Origin: Gaiellasilicea sp963791905
GTDB taxonomy: Bacteria; Actinomycetota; Thermoleophilia; Gaiellales; Gaiellaceae
Length of the DNA stretch: 64,000 nt
Reading direction: 5' to 3'
Assembly (NCBI GenBank): GCA_963791905.1
Contig: CAWBTX010000005.1
Coordinates: 620,001-684,000 of the forward strand
Position numbers and translations under genes: made by a program. This document shows, one piece after another, positions 45,253 through 55,739 of the stretch; within the stretch, counting starts at the first letter, position 1, and each line of letters begins with the position of its first letter. The notes under the pieces were generated by a model. That model made no database searches and was not told the origin of the DNA. It saw only the letters and a list, made by a program, of their open reading frames with translations.

Positions 45253-46676
45253 GTCACCTCTCGGCATCGTTCAGCGCCACCGTCCGCGTCCGGCTGCACG
45301 ACCGCCCGGGCGCGTTCGCGGAGCTCGCCGGCGCGATCGCGGAGACCGGCGCCTCCCTCGAGGCAATCGATCTCGTCCGTACCGAGCCCGGCGTCAAGGT
45401 CCGCGACGTCACCGTCCTCGCGAGGGACGCCGAGCACATCGGGGAGGTGGTCGCCGCGGCAGAGGCGCTCGAATGCGTCGAGGTGGAGCACGTGTCCGAC
45501 CGAACGTTTCTCATGCACCTCGGCGGCAAGATCGAGATGGCGCTCAAGTCGCCGCTCGCGACGCGCGACGACCTCTCGATGGCCTACACGCCGGGTGTCG
45601 CTCGCATCTCGCAGGCCATCGCCGAGGACCCCGAGAAGGCCTGGAGCCTGACGATCAAGCGCAACACCGTCGCCATCGTCAGCGACGGCACCGCCGTCCT
45701 CGGCCTGGGCGACATCGGGCCGGAGGCGGCGATGCCCGTGATGGAGGGCAAGGCGATGCTGCTGAAGGAGTTCGCCGGTGTCGACGGCTGGCCCGTCTGC
45801 CTCGCGACGACCGACGTGGACGAGATCGTGGCCGCCGTCACCGCGATCGCACCCGGGTACGGCGCGATCAACCTCGAGGACATCTCCGCGCCGCGCTGCT
45901 TCGAGATCGAGGAGCGCCTGCGCGACTCGCTTGACATCCCGGTCTTCCACGACGACCAGCACGGGACCGCGATCGTCGTCTACGCGGCGTTCCTGAACGC
46001 CCTCCGGCTCGTCGGCAAGCGGCCGCAGGACGTCAAGGTCGTGCTCACCGGCGTCGGAGCCGCGGGTGTCGCGACGACTCGCATGCTGCAGCGGGCCGGA
46101 GTCCAGACGATCGTCGGCTGCGACCGGCTCGGAGCGGTCTATGCGGGTCGTGCCGGGCTCGACGGGGTCAAGGCGGTGTACGCCGACGAGACGAACCCGG
46201 ACCGCGAGCGCGGCACCGCAGACGAGGTGCTCGCCGGCGCGGACGTGTACATCGGGCTCTCTCAGCCCGGCGCCGTCTCGCTCGAAGGGATCTCCGCGAT
46301 GGCCGAAGACGCAATCGTCTTCGCGATGGCGAACCCGACGCCCGAGGTTGCGCCGGCCGATCTGGCCGAGCTTGCAGCCGTCGTCGCCACCGGCCGGTCC
46401 GACTATCCGAACCAGATCAACAACGCGCTCGCCTTCCCGGGGCTCTTCCGCGGTGCGCTCGATGTCCGCGCGCGCGACATCACCGACCAGATGAAGCTCG
46501 CGGCCGGCGAGGCGATCGCTGCCGTCGTCGCCGCGGACGAGCTCGGGCCGGAGTACATCGTGCCGAGCCTCTTCAACCGCGCGGTCGTGCCTGCTGTCGC
46601 CGCGGGCGTGGCCGAGGCGGCCGAGCGCGACGGCGTCGCCCGCCGCGGGCGCGAGCTCGCGTCGTTCGACGCGTGA
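45249..46676 (+). CDS. NAD(P)-dependent malic enzyme with N-terminal ACT domain
   Basis: A 475-residue enzyme that converts malate to pyruvate and CO2. Residues 1-80 form an ACT domain (VRLHDRPGAFAELAGAIAET), a likely allosteric amino-acid sensor. Then come MAYTPGVARIS, GAINLEDISAPRCFEIEERL with the metal-binding acids, FHDDQHGTAIVV and the NAD site VVLTGVGAAGVATTRMLQRA. The GTG start overlaps the gltD stop. Coupling to GOGAT suggests that carbon supply or NAD(P)H is matched to glutamate synthesis; this is inference. Confidence 0.93.
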   Translation: MSHLSASFSATVRVRLHDRPGAFAELAGAIAETGASLEAIDLVRTEPGVKVRDVTVLARDAEHIGEVVAAAEALECVEVEHVSDRTFLMHLGGKIEMALKSPLATRDDLSMAYTPGVARISQAIAEDPEKAWSLTIKRNTVAIVSDGTAVLGLGDIGPEAAMPVMEGKAMLLKEFAGVDGWPVCLATTDVDEIVAAVTAIAPGYGAINLEDISAPRCFEIEERLRDSLDIPVFHDDQHGTAIVVYAAFLNALRLVGKRPQDVKVVLTGVGAAGVATTRMLQRAGVQTIVGCDRLGAVYAGRAGLDGVKAVYADETNPDRERGTADEVLAGADVYIGLSQPGAVSLEGISAMAEDAIVFAMANPTPEVAPADLAELAAVVATGRSDYPNQINNALAFPGLFRGALDVRARDITDQMKLAAGEAIAAVVAADELGPEYIVPSLFNRAVVPAVAAGVAEAAERDGVARRGRELASFDA

Positions 46677-48083
46677 GCCTGGCCGGCCGTCGGCTCTTCG
46701 GCTCAGCGCGACCGTCATTGATAGCGTCGGTTCGTCACGCGGCGCACCCTCGATCTCCGTGCGGGAAATGTCGACGAGATCGCCGCGCGCGGCGTTCCTG
46801 TACCTCGCTACAACCGGTCGAGGCTGCGCCCACGCATCCTCCATCTCGGCGTCGGCGGTTTCCACCGGGCGCACCTCGCGCTCTACACGCACGAGCTCGC
46901 CGCGGCCGGGAGCGATTGGGGAATCTGCGGCCTGGGAGTGCTCGACGCCGATCGGCGAATGGAGGCGATCCTGCGTTCGCAGGACTACCTCTACACGCTT
47001 GTCGAGAGAGGTGATGCCGAGCCGCGCGCGCAGGTTATCGGCAGCATCATCGACTACGTGCTCGCAATCGACGAGCCGGCGCTCGTGTCAGTGAAGATCG
47101 CCGATCCCGAGACAGCAATCCTCTCGCTCACGATCACCGAGGCGGGGTACTCGCTCGACAGGCCGAATCCGACCATCGAGGCGATCGCGGGTGGACTGGC
47201 GCGACGGCGCGAGGAGACCGGCGCGGCGCTCACCATTCTCAGCTGCGACAACATCCCCGGCAACGGCAGCGTTGCGCGCGCGGCCGTCCTGCGCGTGTGC
47301 GAAGAGCGTGATGGAGAGCTCGGGCGCTGGGTCGAGAGCGCGTGCTCCTTTCCGAACTCGATGGTCGACCGCATCACGCCGCAGACAAGCGACGCCGACC
47401 GGGTCTGGTTGCGGGACAGCGTCGGGATCGAGGACGGGTGGCCCGTCGTCGCGGAGCCGTTCCGCCAATGGGTGCTCGAGGACGCATTCGCCGCGGGCCG
47501 ACCGCGCTTCGAGGACGTCGGGGCGCTCTTCAGCGACCGCGTACATGACTGGGAGCTCTACAAGCTGCGCCTGCTGAACGCGACGCACTCGTGCATGGCT
47601 TACCTCTCGGCCCTGGCCGGAATCGTCTACGTCGACGAGGCCATGGCGACCCCGCCGTTGCGGCGGTTCCTCGAGCGCTTCCTGTGGCGGGAGGCGATCC
47701 CGACACTCGACGAGATCCCCGGATATCCCCGCGAGGACTACGCGACGACGGTGCTCGAGCGGTTCGCGAGCACGGGGGTGCGCGATCAGATCGCCAGGCT
47801 CTGCATCGACGGGACGGCGAAGTTCCCGACGTTCGTCATCCCGACCATCGAGCGCCAGCTCGCGCGTGACGGCCCGGTGGAGTGTGCCGCCCTCGCCCTG
47901 GCGGGCTGGGCGCGCTACCTCGCGACGACGCCGCCCGCCTCGCGCGCGCCGGACTCGAGCGCGGAGCACTCGGCCGCGTACGCGATGCGGGCGATGGACG
48001 ATCCGGTCGCGTTTCTCGATCTCGACCTGGTTTTCCCACCGGCGCTGCGCGAGAGCGAGAGTTTTCGAAACGTGTTCGCTGCG

Positions 48084-49214
<1,131 letters not shown>

Positions 49215-49217
49215 CGA

Positions 49218-50075
49218 CTACTTGATCGCGCCCATCGAGAGGCCGCGGATCATGCGTTTCTGGGCGAGCCAGCCGGCCAGGACGACGGGGATGACGGCGA
49301 GAACCGACGCTGCCGACAGCTTTGCGAGGAAGTCGCCGCGCGTGCTGATGCTCGTCGTCACCCACTGCGGCACGGTCGAGCCGGCGGCCGGGTTGAGCTG
49401 GACCGCGTAGAAGTACTCGTTCCAGGCGAAGATGAGGCAGAGGAGCGCCGTGGCGGCGATGCCCGGAGCGGCGATGGGCAGGATGACCGAGGTCAGCTGC
49501 CCGCGCAGCTTGGCGCCGTCGATGTCGGCCGCCTCGATCAGCTCGCGCGGGATCTCCATGAAGAACGACCGCAGCATCCAGATGGCCAGCGGCAGATTGA
49601 CCGCCGTGTAGAGCACGATCAGCACGGTGCGCGTGTTGAGCTTGTCGAAGTGGTTCGCGAGCACCCAGATCGGCAGGATCGAGGCGACGATCGGCAGGAA
49701 CTTGGTGGAGATGAAGAAGAACAGCACGTCGCGCCACCTCGGCACCGGCCGGATCGCGAGCGCGTACGCGGCCGGGATCGCGAGCGCGAGCACGATCAGC
49801 GTACTGGCGAGAACGACGACCGCCGAGTTCGTCGCGGCTTCGGCGAACGCGAGCGTGCCCTCGGGGTTGCTGGTCACGTCCCGGTAGCGGTCGAGCGTCG
49901 GCGAGAAGAAGAGTTTCGGGCTCGTATTCGCGTCCTGCTCCTCCTTGAAAGACGAGAGCACCATCCAGAAGACCGGGAAGAAGAAGACGAGCGCGGCCAG
50001 CCAGGCGGTCACGCCGAGCGCCACATGCGTCGAGCGACGCTCGCCGACGCCAAGCCGCGTCCCGCGCCGTCGCAT
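49218..50075 (-). CDS. Carbohydrate ABC transporter permease (MalG type)
   Basis: A 285-residue, six-helix permease. The EAA motif is EIPRELIEAADIDGAKLRGQ with the G nearby, which contacts the ATPase. The N-terminal helix LGVTAWLAALVFFFPVFWMV follows a basic start. The stop-start contact with the MalF-type gene is 1 bp. It belongs to the CUT1 family for oligosaccharides and polyols. Confidence 0.93.
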   Translation of the reverse strand: MRRRGTRLGVGERRSTHVALGVTAWLAALVFFFPVFWMVLSSFKEEQDANTSPKLFFSPTLDRYRDVTSNPEGTLAFAEAATNSAVVVLASTLIVLALAIPAAYALAIRPVPRWRDVLFFFISTKFLPIVASILPIWVLANHFDKLNTRTVLIVLYTAVNLPLAIWMLRSFFMEIPRELIEAADIDGAKLRGQLTSVILPIAAPGIAATALLCLIFAWNEYFYAVQLNPAAGSTVPQWVTTSISTRGDFLAKLSAASVLAVIPVVLAGWLAQKRMIRGLSMGAIK

Positions 50076-50989
50076 CAGACCCTCTCCTCGTCTCTGAGCA
50101 GGCTCGAGAGCACGCGCAGCGCGAGCGTCGCAACGACGATCGAGACCAGGACGACGACGATGCTGTAGGCCGAGGCGAGCCCGAAGTCCCAGCCCCCGCC
50201 GATCGAGCGTTGGTAGACGAAGTACGGGATGTTCGTGGAATCAGGCCCGCCGCCCGTCATCACGTCGACATGGTCGAAGACCTGGACCACGTAGATCGTC
50301 CCGAGCAGGACGCAGAGCTCCATGTACCGGCGCAGGTGGGGAAGCGTGAGCTGACGGAACGTGCCGACAACCGACGCTCCGTCCACCTTGGCGGCCTCGA
50401 TCACGTCGGTCGGCTGGCTCTGCAAGCCCGCCAGCATGATCAGCATCATGAACGGTGTCCACTGCCACACGAGGACGATCACAATCGAGGCCAGCGGATA
50501 CTCCGAGACGAACTCGATGCTCCCGAAGCCACCCCGCTCGAGCAGCCAGTTGAGGACCCCGTAGAGCCCGCTGAACATCTGGTTCTTCCAGATCAGGCCC
50601 GCGACCACCGGCATGACCAGAAACGGAGTGATCAGCAAGGTGCGGACGATCCCCTGCCCGAAGAAGTGCCGATCGAGGAGCACCGCCAGAAGCGTGCCGA
50701 GCACCAGCGAGATGAGGACGGTGGAGACGGTCATCAGCACGCTCGTCCAGGCCGCCTCCCGGAAGAACGAGTTGCTGACGAGTTTCTCGTAGTTGTCGAG
50801 TCCGATGAACCGGCGCGGCGTCGGCGGAAAGATCGACCAGTCGGTGAAGCTGTAGTAGACGCTCAGTACGAACGGGACCTGCGTGACGACAATCGCGAAG
50901 AGGAGCGCCGGCAGGAGGGGCAGCCGCCGCCGCCACGGCCGGGAGAATGGGTCAGCGGAGGGCGTTCTCCCGGCCGTGGCGCTCGTCAC
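50075..50989 (-). CDS. Carbohydrate ABC transporter permease (MalF type)
   Basis: A 304-residue, six-helix permease. The EAA loop is QPTDVIEAAKVDGASVVGTF. The N-terminal helix LLPALLFAIVVTQVPFVLSV precedes the large periplasmic loop (YYSFTDWSIFPPTPRRFIGL). It sits 13 bp after the binding-protein gene in the importer operon. Confidence 0.93.
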   Translation of the reverse strand: MTSATAGRTPSADPFSRPWRRRLPLLPALLFAIVVTQVPFVLSVYYSFTDWSIFPPTPRRFIGLDNYEKLVSNSFFREAAWTSVLMTVSTVLISLVLGTLLAVLLDRHFFGQGIVRTLLITPFLVMPVVAGLIWKNQMFSGLYGVLNWLLERGGFGSIEFVSEYPLASIVIVLVWQWTPFMMLIMLAGLQSQPTDVIEAAKVDGASVVGTFRQLTLPHLRRYMELCVLLGTIYVVQVFDHVDVMTGGGPDSTNIPYFVYQRSIGGGWDFGLASAYSIVVVLVSIVVATLALRVLSSLLRDEERV

Positions 50990-51002
50990 GTGGCCGATTG
51001 TC

Positions 51003-52355
51003 CTACTCGATCGCCTGTGACGCGATCTCCTGGCAGGCCTCGAGCGCGTCGTCGATCGACGTACGGCCCGCGATGACGCTCGAGAACTGCTCGGTGCACT
51101 GATTCCCGACGTCCTGGAACTCGGGAATGCCGACGTACTGCACGCCCGGCACGCCGGGGCGCTTGGTCGTGCCCGGGTTACTGATCGGGGCCGCCTTCAT
51201 CGCCGCGAGCGTCTGAGCCGCGAACGCCTTCGCCGCGGCCTTGTACTGCGGGATCTTGTACGTCGAGAGCCTGGTCCCGGGCGGGATGGCGGCCCAGCCG
51301 CCGTCGATTCGCGAGCCCGCTGCCTTGAGGTAGGCCGGGCCGGTCGCCCACGAGATGTACTTCCACGCGGTGGTCGGATCGGGCGATTCCCTCGGGATCG
51401 CGAGCGCCCAGGTCCACAGCCACCCCGACGCCTTCGTCAGCTTGACCGGCGCGAGTGCGTACCCGTTCTTGCCCCTCACCTTGCTGTCGTTCGCCTCCAG
51501 TAGGCCGGCAGCGACGGTGGCGTCGTACCACATCGCGACCTTGCCGTCCCTGTACTGGGCCAGGCACTCGTTGAAGCTCGCGTTGGCCGCGTCCTTCTCG
51601 CCCGCGTCCTTGAGGAGGTTGACGTAGAACGTCAGCGCCTGCCTGAACTGGGGCTTGTCGATCTGGGCCTGGTCCGGCTGGCCGTTCGACTTCGCCGACC
51701 ACCAGGTGCCGCCGAACGTGTTCAGCACCGTCGTGAACGACGCCCCGAGGTCACCCCAGCCGGGCTTGCCGCGCAGGCAGATGCCGGCCATGTCGTTCGA
51801 GTCGATCCGGCGGGCGATCGACGCGATCTGATCCCAGGTCGGCCGGGCCGGCACGGTCACGCCCTTCGCCTTCATGACGTCCTTGCGGTACATGACGAAC
51901 GACGACTCGGCGTAGAACGGCGAGGCGTACATCCTGCCGTTCGCCGACAGCGCGTTCCGGACCGCCGGGATGACGTCGTTGTACCTATAGGACGCGTCGC
52001 CCTTGGCGAACGAGGACAGGTTCTTGAGCAGGCCGCTGGCACCGAACTGCGGCGCCTCGTACGGCCCGATCATGACCACGTCGAACTGCCGGCCGCCCGA
52101 ACCGACGTCGCGGGTCACGATCTCGCGGAGCCTGCCCTCCTCGAGGATGGAGTACCTGACCTTGATGCCGGTCCGCTTCGTGAACAGCGTCGGCGTCAGC
52201 TTGGCGATGTCCTCCATCTGCGGATTGCCGACGATCGCAACCCTGATCGTCTTCTCCGATCCGCCCGAGGCGGCGCCCGCGAGCGCCGCGATCAGCGTCG
52301 CCGCAAGGAGAAGCGCCACGGCCAGACGCCCTACCTCGAGTCGTGCTCTGAGCAT
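51003..52355 (-). CDS. Extracellular solute-binding protein of sugar/polyol importer
   Basis: A 450-residue family 1 binding protein. Residues 1-31 are a Sec signal (LAVALLLAATLIAALAGAAS); there is no lipobox cysteine. The binding fold is seen in DVVMIGPYEAPQFGASG and MYASPFYAESSFVMYRKDVM. The ATG at 52355 follows AAGGAGGAG. As the first gene of the importer operon, it faces three LacI-type operators. The downstream enzymes suggest mannitol, sorbitol or a related polyol as the ligand. Confidence 0.92.
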   Translation of the reverse strand: MLRARLEVGRLAVALLLAATLIAALAGAASGGSEKTIRVAIVGNPQMEDIAKLTPTLFTKRTGIKVRYSILEEGRLREIVTRDVGSGGRQFDVVMIGPYEAPQFGASGLLKNLSSFAKGDASYRYNDVIPAVRNALSANGRMYASPFYAESSFVMYRKDVMKAKGVTVPARPTWDQIASIARRIDSNDMAGICLRGKPGWGDLGASFTTVLNTFGGTWWSAKSNGQPDQAQIDKPQFRQALTFYVNLLKDAGEKDAANASFNECLAQYRDGKVAMWYDATVAAGLLEANDSKVRGKNGYALAPVKLTKASGWLWTWALAIPRESPDPTTAWKYISWATGPAYLKAAGSRIDGGWAAIPPGTRLSTYKIPQYKAAAKAFAAQTLAAMKAAPISNPGTTKRPGVPGVQYVGIPEFQDVGNQCTEQFSSVIAGRTSIDDALEACQEIASQAIE

Positions 52356-52401
52356 TGGACTCCTCCTTCTCGCGTTAAAGGCGGTGTCGATCGTGCTCTT
52401 T

Positions 52402-52419
52402 CGTGATAGCGATACCACG
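52402..52419. promoter_or_regulatory. LacI-type operator 1
   Basis: CGTGATAGCGATACCACG is an 18-bp near-palindrome. It matches the pattern CGTGnTAnnnnTAnCACG shared with the site at 52490. It lies 47 bp upstream of the binding-protein start. Confidence 0.65.
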
Positions 52420-52423
52420 ACAG

Positions 52424-52441
52424 CGCGCTACTAATAACACG
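52424..52441. promoter_or_regulatory. LacI-type operator 2 (degenerate)
   Basis: CGCGCTACTAATAACACG keeps one perfect half (TAnCACG) and a weaker other half. It is exactly 22 bp from site 1, about two helical turns, which suits cooperative binding on one face. Confidence 0.45.
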
Positions 52442-52489
52442 AGTCGAGCGCCGGTGTCAAGCACAACTCACTAGGACAAACGGCCAAGA

Positions 52490-52507
52490 CGTGGTATCAA
52501 TAACACG
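52490..52507. promoter_or_regulatory. LacI-type operator 3
   Basis: CGTGGTATCAATAACACG is an 18-bp near-palindrome with the same pattern as site 1. It lies 21 bp before the lacI-family ATG, where binding would block its promoter and give autoregulation. Confidence 0.65.
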
Positions 52508-52528
52508 CGTGAGAGTGTTAGAAGGCCG

Positions 52529-53560
52529 ATGAGAGTCACTCTTCGAGACGTGGCGGAACGGGCCGGCGTGTCGCCCATGACCGTCTCGCGTGTGATCAAC
52601 AACAGCCCGCGTGTGCAGGCCGAGACGCGCCGCCGGGTCGAGGCGGCCATCGTCGAGCTGCAGTACGTTCCCAACCGGCTTGCGCGCGGCCTCATTCGCC
52701 GCAAGACGGGAACGCTCGCCCTCCTCGTCCCGGACCTGGCGAACCCGTTCTTCACGCTCATCGTCCAGGCCGCGGAGGACGTGGCGTGGCGCGCCGGATA
52801 CCACGTGATCCTCTGCGACACGCGAGCGGAGCTCGAGCGCGAGCGCGAATACCTCGAGGACATGCTCGAGTTCCAGGTCGAGGGAGTGCTCGTCGCTCCG
52901 GTCTCGGACCGCTCGCGCTCGCACCTGCGCATCCTGGCGCGCAACAACGTTCCCTACGTCCTGATCGACCGATCGATCGCCGGCTTCGAGGCCGACCTCG
53001 TCCAGGGCGACAGCGTGGCGGGCGCGCGACGCCTCGTCGAGCACCTGATCGCGCTCGGTCAGACGAGAATCGCGATGATCCCCGAGTCCCTCGACGTCTC
53101 GACGTCGCGGGAAAGACTGCAGGGCTACCGGGATGCGCTCGAGGCGGCGGCGATCGAGCAGCGGCCGGAATATGTGGTCGGGGCGAGCGCGGTCGACGCA
53201 CGCAGCGGCTACGAGGCGGCGTTGCGTCTCCTCGACCTCGACCAGCCGCCGACGGCGATCTTCGCGGTGAACAACATCGTCGCGGTCGGGGTCGCCGAAG
53301 CGGCACGCGAGCGAGGGATCGACATTCCGGGAGATCTCGCGCTCGTCTGCTTCGACGACATCGAGCATGTCTCGCGCCTCTACCCCTTCCTGACGGTGAT
53401 GGCTCAACCCGCCGAGACCTTCGGCACCCTCGCGACGCAGCTCCTCCTCGACCGCATCGCAGGACGCGTACGCGAGCGCCGGCGGGTGGTCGTGCTCCCC
53501 GCCGACCTCGTCGTTCGCCGGTCGTCTGGAGCCGACCACGAGGCGGTCCTCGTCGAGTGA
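52529..53560 (+). CDS. LacI-family transcriptional regulator
   Basis: A 343-residue repressor. The HTH and hinge helix are VTLRDVAERAGVSPMTVSRV and YVPNRLARGLIRRKTG. Residues 60-340 form the periplasmic-binding-like sugar domain (LALLVPDLANPFFTLIVQAA). It is divergent from the importer operon; the operators lie in the 173-bp gap. Its stop overlaps the kinase GTG, so repressor and kinase are co-expressed. The effector is probably the polyol or ketose. Confidence 0.94.
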   Translation: MRVTLRDVAERAGVSPMTVSRVINNSPRVQAETRRRVEAAIVELQYVPNRLARGLIRRKTGTLALLVPDLANPFFTLIVQAAEDVAWRAGYHVILCDTRAELEREREYLEDMLEFQVEGVLVAPVSDRSRSHLRILARNNVPYVLIDRSIAGFEADLVQGDSVAGARRLVEHLIALGQTRIAMIPESLDVSTSRERLQGYRDALEAAAIEQRPEYVVGASAVDARSGYEAALRLLDLDQPPTAIFAVNNIVAVGVAEAARERGIDIPGDLALVCFDDIEHVSRLYPFLTVMAQPAETFGTLATQLLLDRIAGRVRERRRVVVLPADLVVRRSSGADHEAVLVE

Positions 53561-54462
53561 GCGGCGCCTCGGGCGGGGGAGCGCGCCTCTTCGGCGGCGT
53601 TGAGGCCGGCGGCACGAAGTGGGTCTGCGCAGTCGGAAACGGCCCGAGCGACATACGGGGAACGACGACGTTCCCGACGACCAAGCCAGACGAGACGATC
53701 GCCCGTGCCGTGGAGTTCTTCGCCGAGAACGGATCGCTCGCGGCGGTCGGCGTCGGGTCCTTCGGGCCGATCGACGCCCGCCGCTCCTCCGAGAGCTTCG
53801 GCTTCATCACGACGACGCCGAAGCCGGGATGGGCGCAGACGGACGTCGCCGGCACGCTCGAAGAGGCGCTCGGCGTCCCTGTCGCCTTCGACACGGACGT
53901 CAACGCGGCGGCCCTCGGTGAGCAACGCTGGGGAGCCGCGGTCGGTCTCGACAGCTTCTGTTACGTCACCGTCGGGACCGGCATCGGCGGCGGTGTCGTC
54001 GTGAACGGTCGGCTCGTCCACGGCCTGCTTCACCCGGAGCTCGGGCACATGCGGATTCCTCACGATTGCGTCGCAGATCCTTTTGCGGGGTGCTGCCCGT
54101 ACCACGGCGACTGCTTCGAAGGGCTTGCGTCAGGCGAAGCGATGCGCCAGAGGTGGGGAAAGCCCGCACGAGAGCTCGACGAGGACGAGCCGTGGCGGCT
54201 CGAGACGGAGTATGTGGCGCTCGGTCTGATGAACGTGGTGTGCGTGCTGTCCCCCGAGCGGATCATCCTCGGAGGTGGCGTGATGAAGAGGCCGGGTTTG
54301 CTCCCTTGCGTACAGGAGCGCCTGCGAGAGCTCCTGGCGGGCTATGTCGACGCTCCGGAGCTGAAGCACGCAATCCGCGACTTCGTCGTCCCGCCGGGCC
54401 TCGGCGATCGCGCCGGTGTGCTCGGCGCCATCGCGCTCGCCCAGGAGGCCGACGCGGGCTGA
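53557..54462 (+). CDS. ROK-family sugar kinase, fructokinase-like
   Basis: A 301-residue ROK kinase. GGVEAGGTKWVCAVG is the ATP loop, FDTDVNAAALGEQRWG carries the catalytic aspartate and GTGIGGGVVVNGRLV follows. HPELGHMRIPHDC with later CC and C residues (CCPYHGDC) is the zinc site of ROK fructokinases. The GTG start overlaps the LacI stop. It would phosphorylate the ketose produced by the dehydrogenase. Confidence 0.92.
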   Translation: MSGASGGGARLFGGVEAGGTKWVCAVGNGPSDIRGTTTFPTTKPDETIARAVEFFAENGSLAAVGVGSFGPIDARRSSESFGFITTTPKPGWAQTDVAGTLEEALGVPVAFDTDVNAAALGEQRWGAAVGLDSFCYVTVGTGIGGGVVVNGRLVHGLLHPELGHMRIPHDCVADPFAGCCPYHGDCFEGLASGEAMRQRWGKPARELDEDEPWRLETEYVALGLMNVVCVLSPERIILGGGVMKRPGLLPCVQERLRELLAGYVDAPELKHAIRDFVVPPGLGDRAGVLGAIALAQEADAG

Positions 54463-54519
54463 CGCGAGCGGGACCGCCGGCAGAGCCACTCAGCAGAAAG
54501 GCCCGCTTCCAAGCCTTCC

Positions 54520-55710
54520 CTACGGATCCGAGACCGCCAGCTCCGGCAGGGCCTGCCGGATCCCGCGCACCGCCTGCCGGATCCGCTGCTCGTTCTCGAC
54601 GAGGGCGAAGCGGACGTGGCCCTCTCCGCCGGCGCCGAAGCCGACGCCCGGGCTGACGGAGACGCGCGCCTCGCGTAGGAGCTTGAGCGCGAACTCGAGC
54701 GAGCCCAGCTCGCGGTAACGCTCCGGGATCGGCGCCCAGACGAACATCGTCCCGCGCGGCGGCTCGACCGGCCAGCCGATGCGCGCGAGGCCGCTGCAGA
54801 GCACGTCGCGGCGGCTGCGGTAGACCTCGCACACGTCCGCCGAGTACGCCCGCGCCTCGTTCAGCGCCACGATCGACGCGATCTGGATCGGCTGGAACGT
54901 GCCGTAGTCGAGGTACGACTTCAAGCGGGCGAGCGCGGCCAGCGCCGGCGCGTTGCCGAGCGCGAAGCCGACCCGCCAGCCGGCCATCGAGAACGACTTC
55001 GTCAGCGAGTAGATCTCGACCGCCACGTCTTCGGCGCCGTGAACCTGCAGCACCGACGGCGGCCGGTAGCCGTCGAACGAGATGTCGGCGTAGGCGAAAT
55101 CGTGCACGAGCAGCGCCTCGTGCTCACGCGCAAGGCCCACCAGCCGCTCGAGCAGCGCGGGCTCGACGACGCGCGTCGTCGGGTTGTGCGGGAACGAGAC
55201 GACGATCGCCCTCGGAGGTGTCGGTGAGCCCGAGCAGGCGGCCGCGAAGCGGTCGTAGACCTCGTCGTCGTCACCGTCGAGCTCCACCGGGACGACGGTC
55301 GCCCCCGCGAGCACCGGCGCCTGCAGGTGGATCGGGTAGCTCGGCGTCGGCACGACCGCGACGTCGCCGGGCTCGACGAGCACCCACATCAGGTGCGCGA
55401 GCCCCTCCTTCGCGCCGATCGTCGCCACCGCCTGCGTCTCGGGATCGAGGTCGACGCCGAAGCGGTCGGCGTAGAGGTCGCAGATCGCGGCGCGCAGCTT
55501 CGGGATCCCGCGGCTCGCCGAGTAGCGGTGATTCCGGGGCTTCATCGCGGCCTCGGTGAGCTTGTCGACGGCCGCGGCCGGCGAGGGGAGGTCGGGGTTC
55601 CCGAAGCCGAGGTCGATCACGTCCTCGCCGCCTCGGCGCAGCTCCAGCTTGAGCTGCTCGGTGACCGCGAACACGTACGGGGGAAGGGACGGGACTCGCC
55701 GGAACTCCAT
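54520..55710 (-). CDS. Pyridoxal-phosphate aminotransferase (AlaA/AlaC-like)
   Basis: A 396-residue class I/II aminotransferase. YSLTKSFSMAGWRVGFALG has the PLP lysine, DVIDLGFGNPDLPSPAAAV is the N-terminal arm and IVVSFPHNPTTRVVEP the cofactor-phosphate region. The group includes alanine-synthesising AlaA/AlaC enzymes. ATG 55710 is chosen because the upstream candidate at 55776 would run into ilvE. It is downstream of ilvE on the same strand. Confidence 0.9.
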   Translation of the reverse strand: MEFRRVPSLPPYVFAVTEQLKLELRRGGEDVIDLGFGNPDLPSPAAAVDKLTEAAMKPRNHRYSASRGIPKLRAAICDLYADRFGVDLDPETQAVATIGAKEGLAHLMWVLVEPGDVAVVPTPSYPIHLQAPVLAGATVVPVELDGDDDEVYDRFAAACSGSPTPPRAIVVSFPHNPTTRVVEPALLERLVGLAREHEALLVHDFAYADISFDGYRPPSVLQVHGAEDVAVEIYSLTKSFSMAGWRVGFALGNAPALAALARLKSYLDYGTFQPIQIASIVALNEARAYSADVCEVYRSRRDVLCSGLARIGWPVEPPRGTMFVWAPIPERYRELGSLEFALKLLREARVSVSPGVGFGAGGEGHVRFALVENEQRIRQAVRGIRQALPELAVSDP

Positions 55711-55739
55711 CGCGCCGGCGGCCGGCGCGCGGGTTGCGC

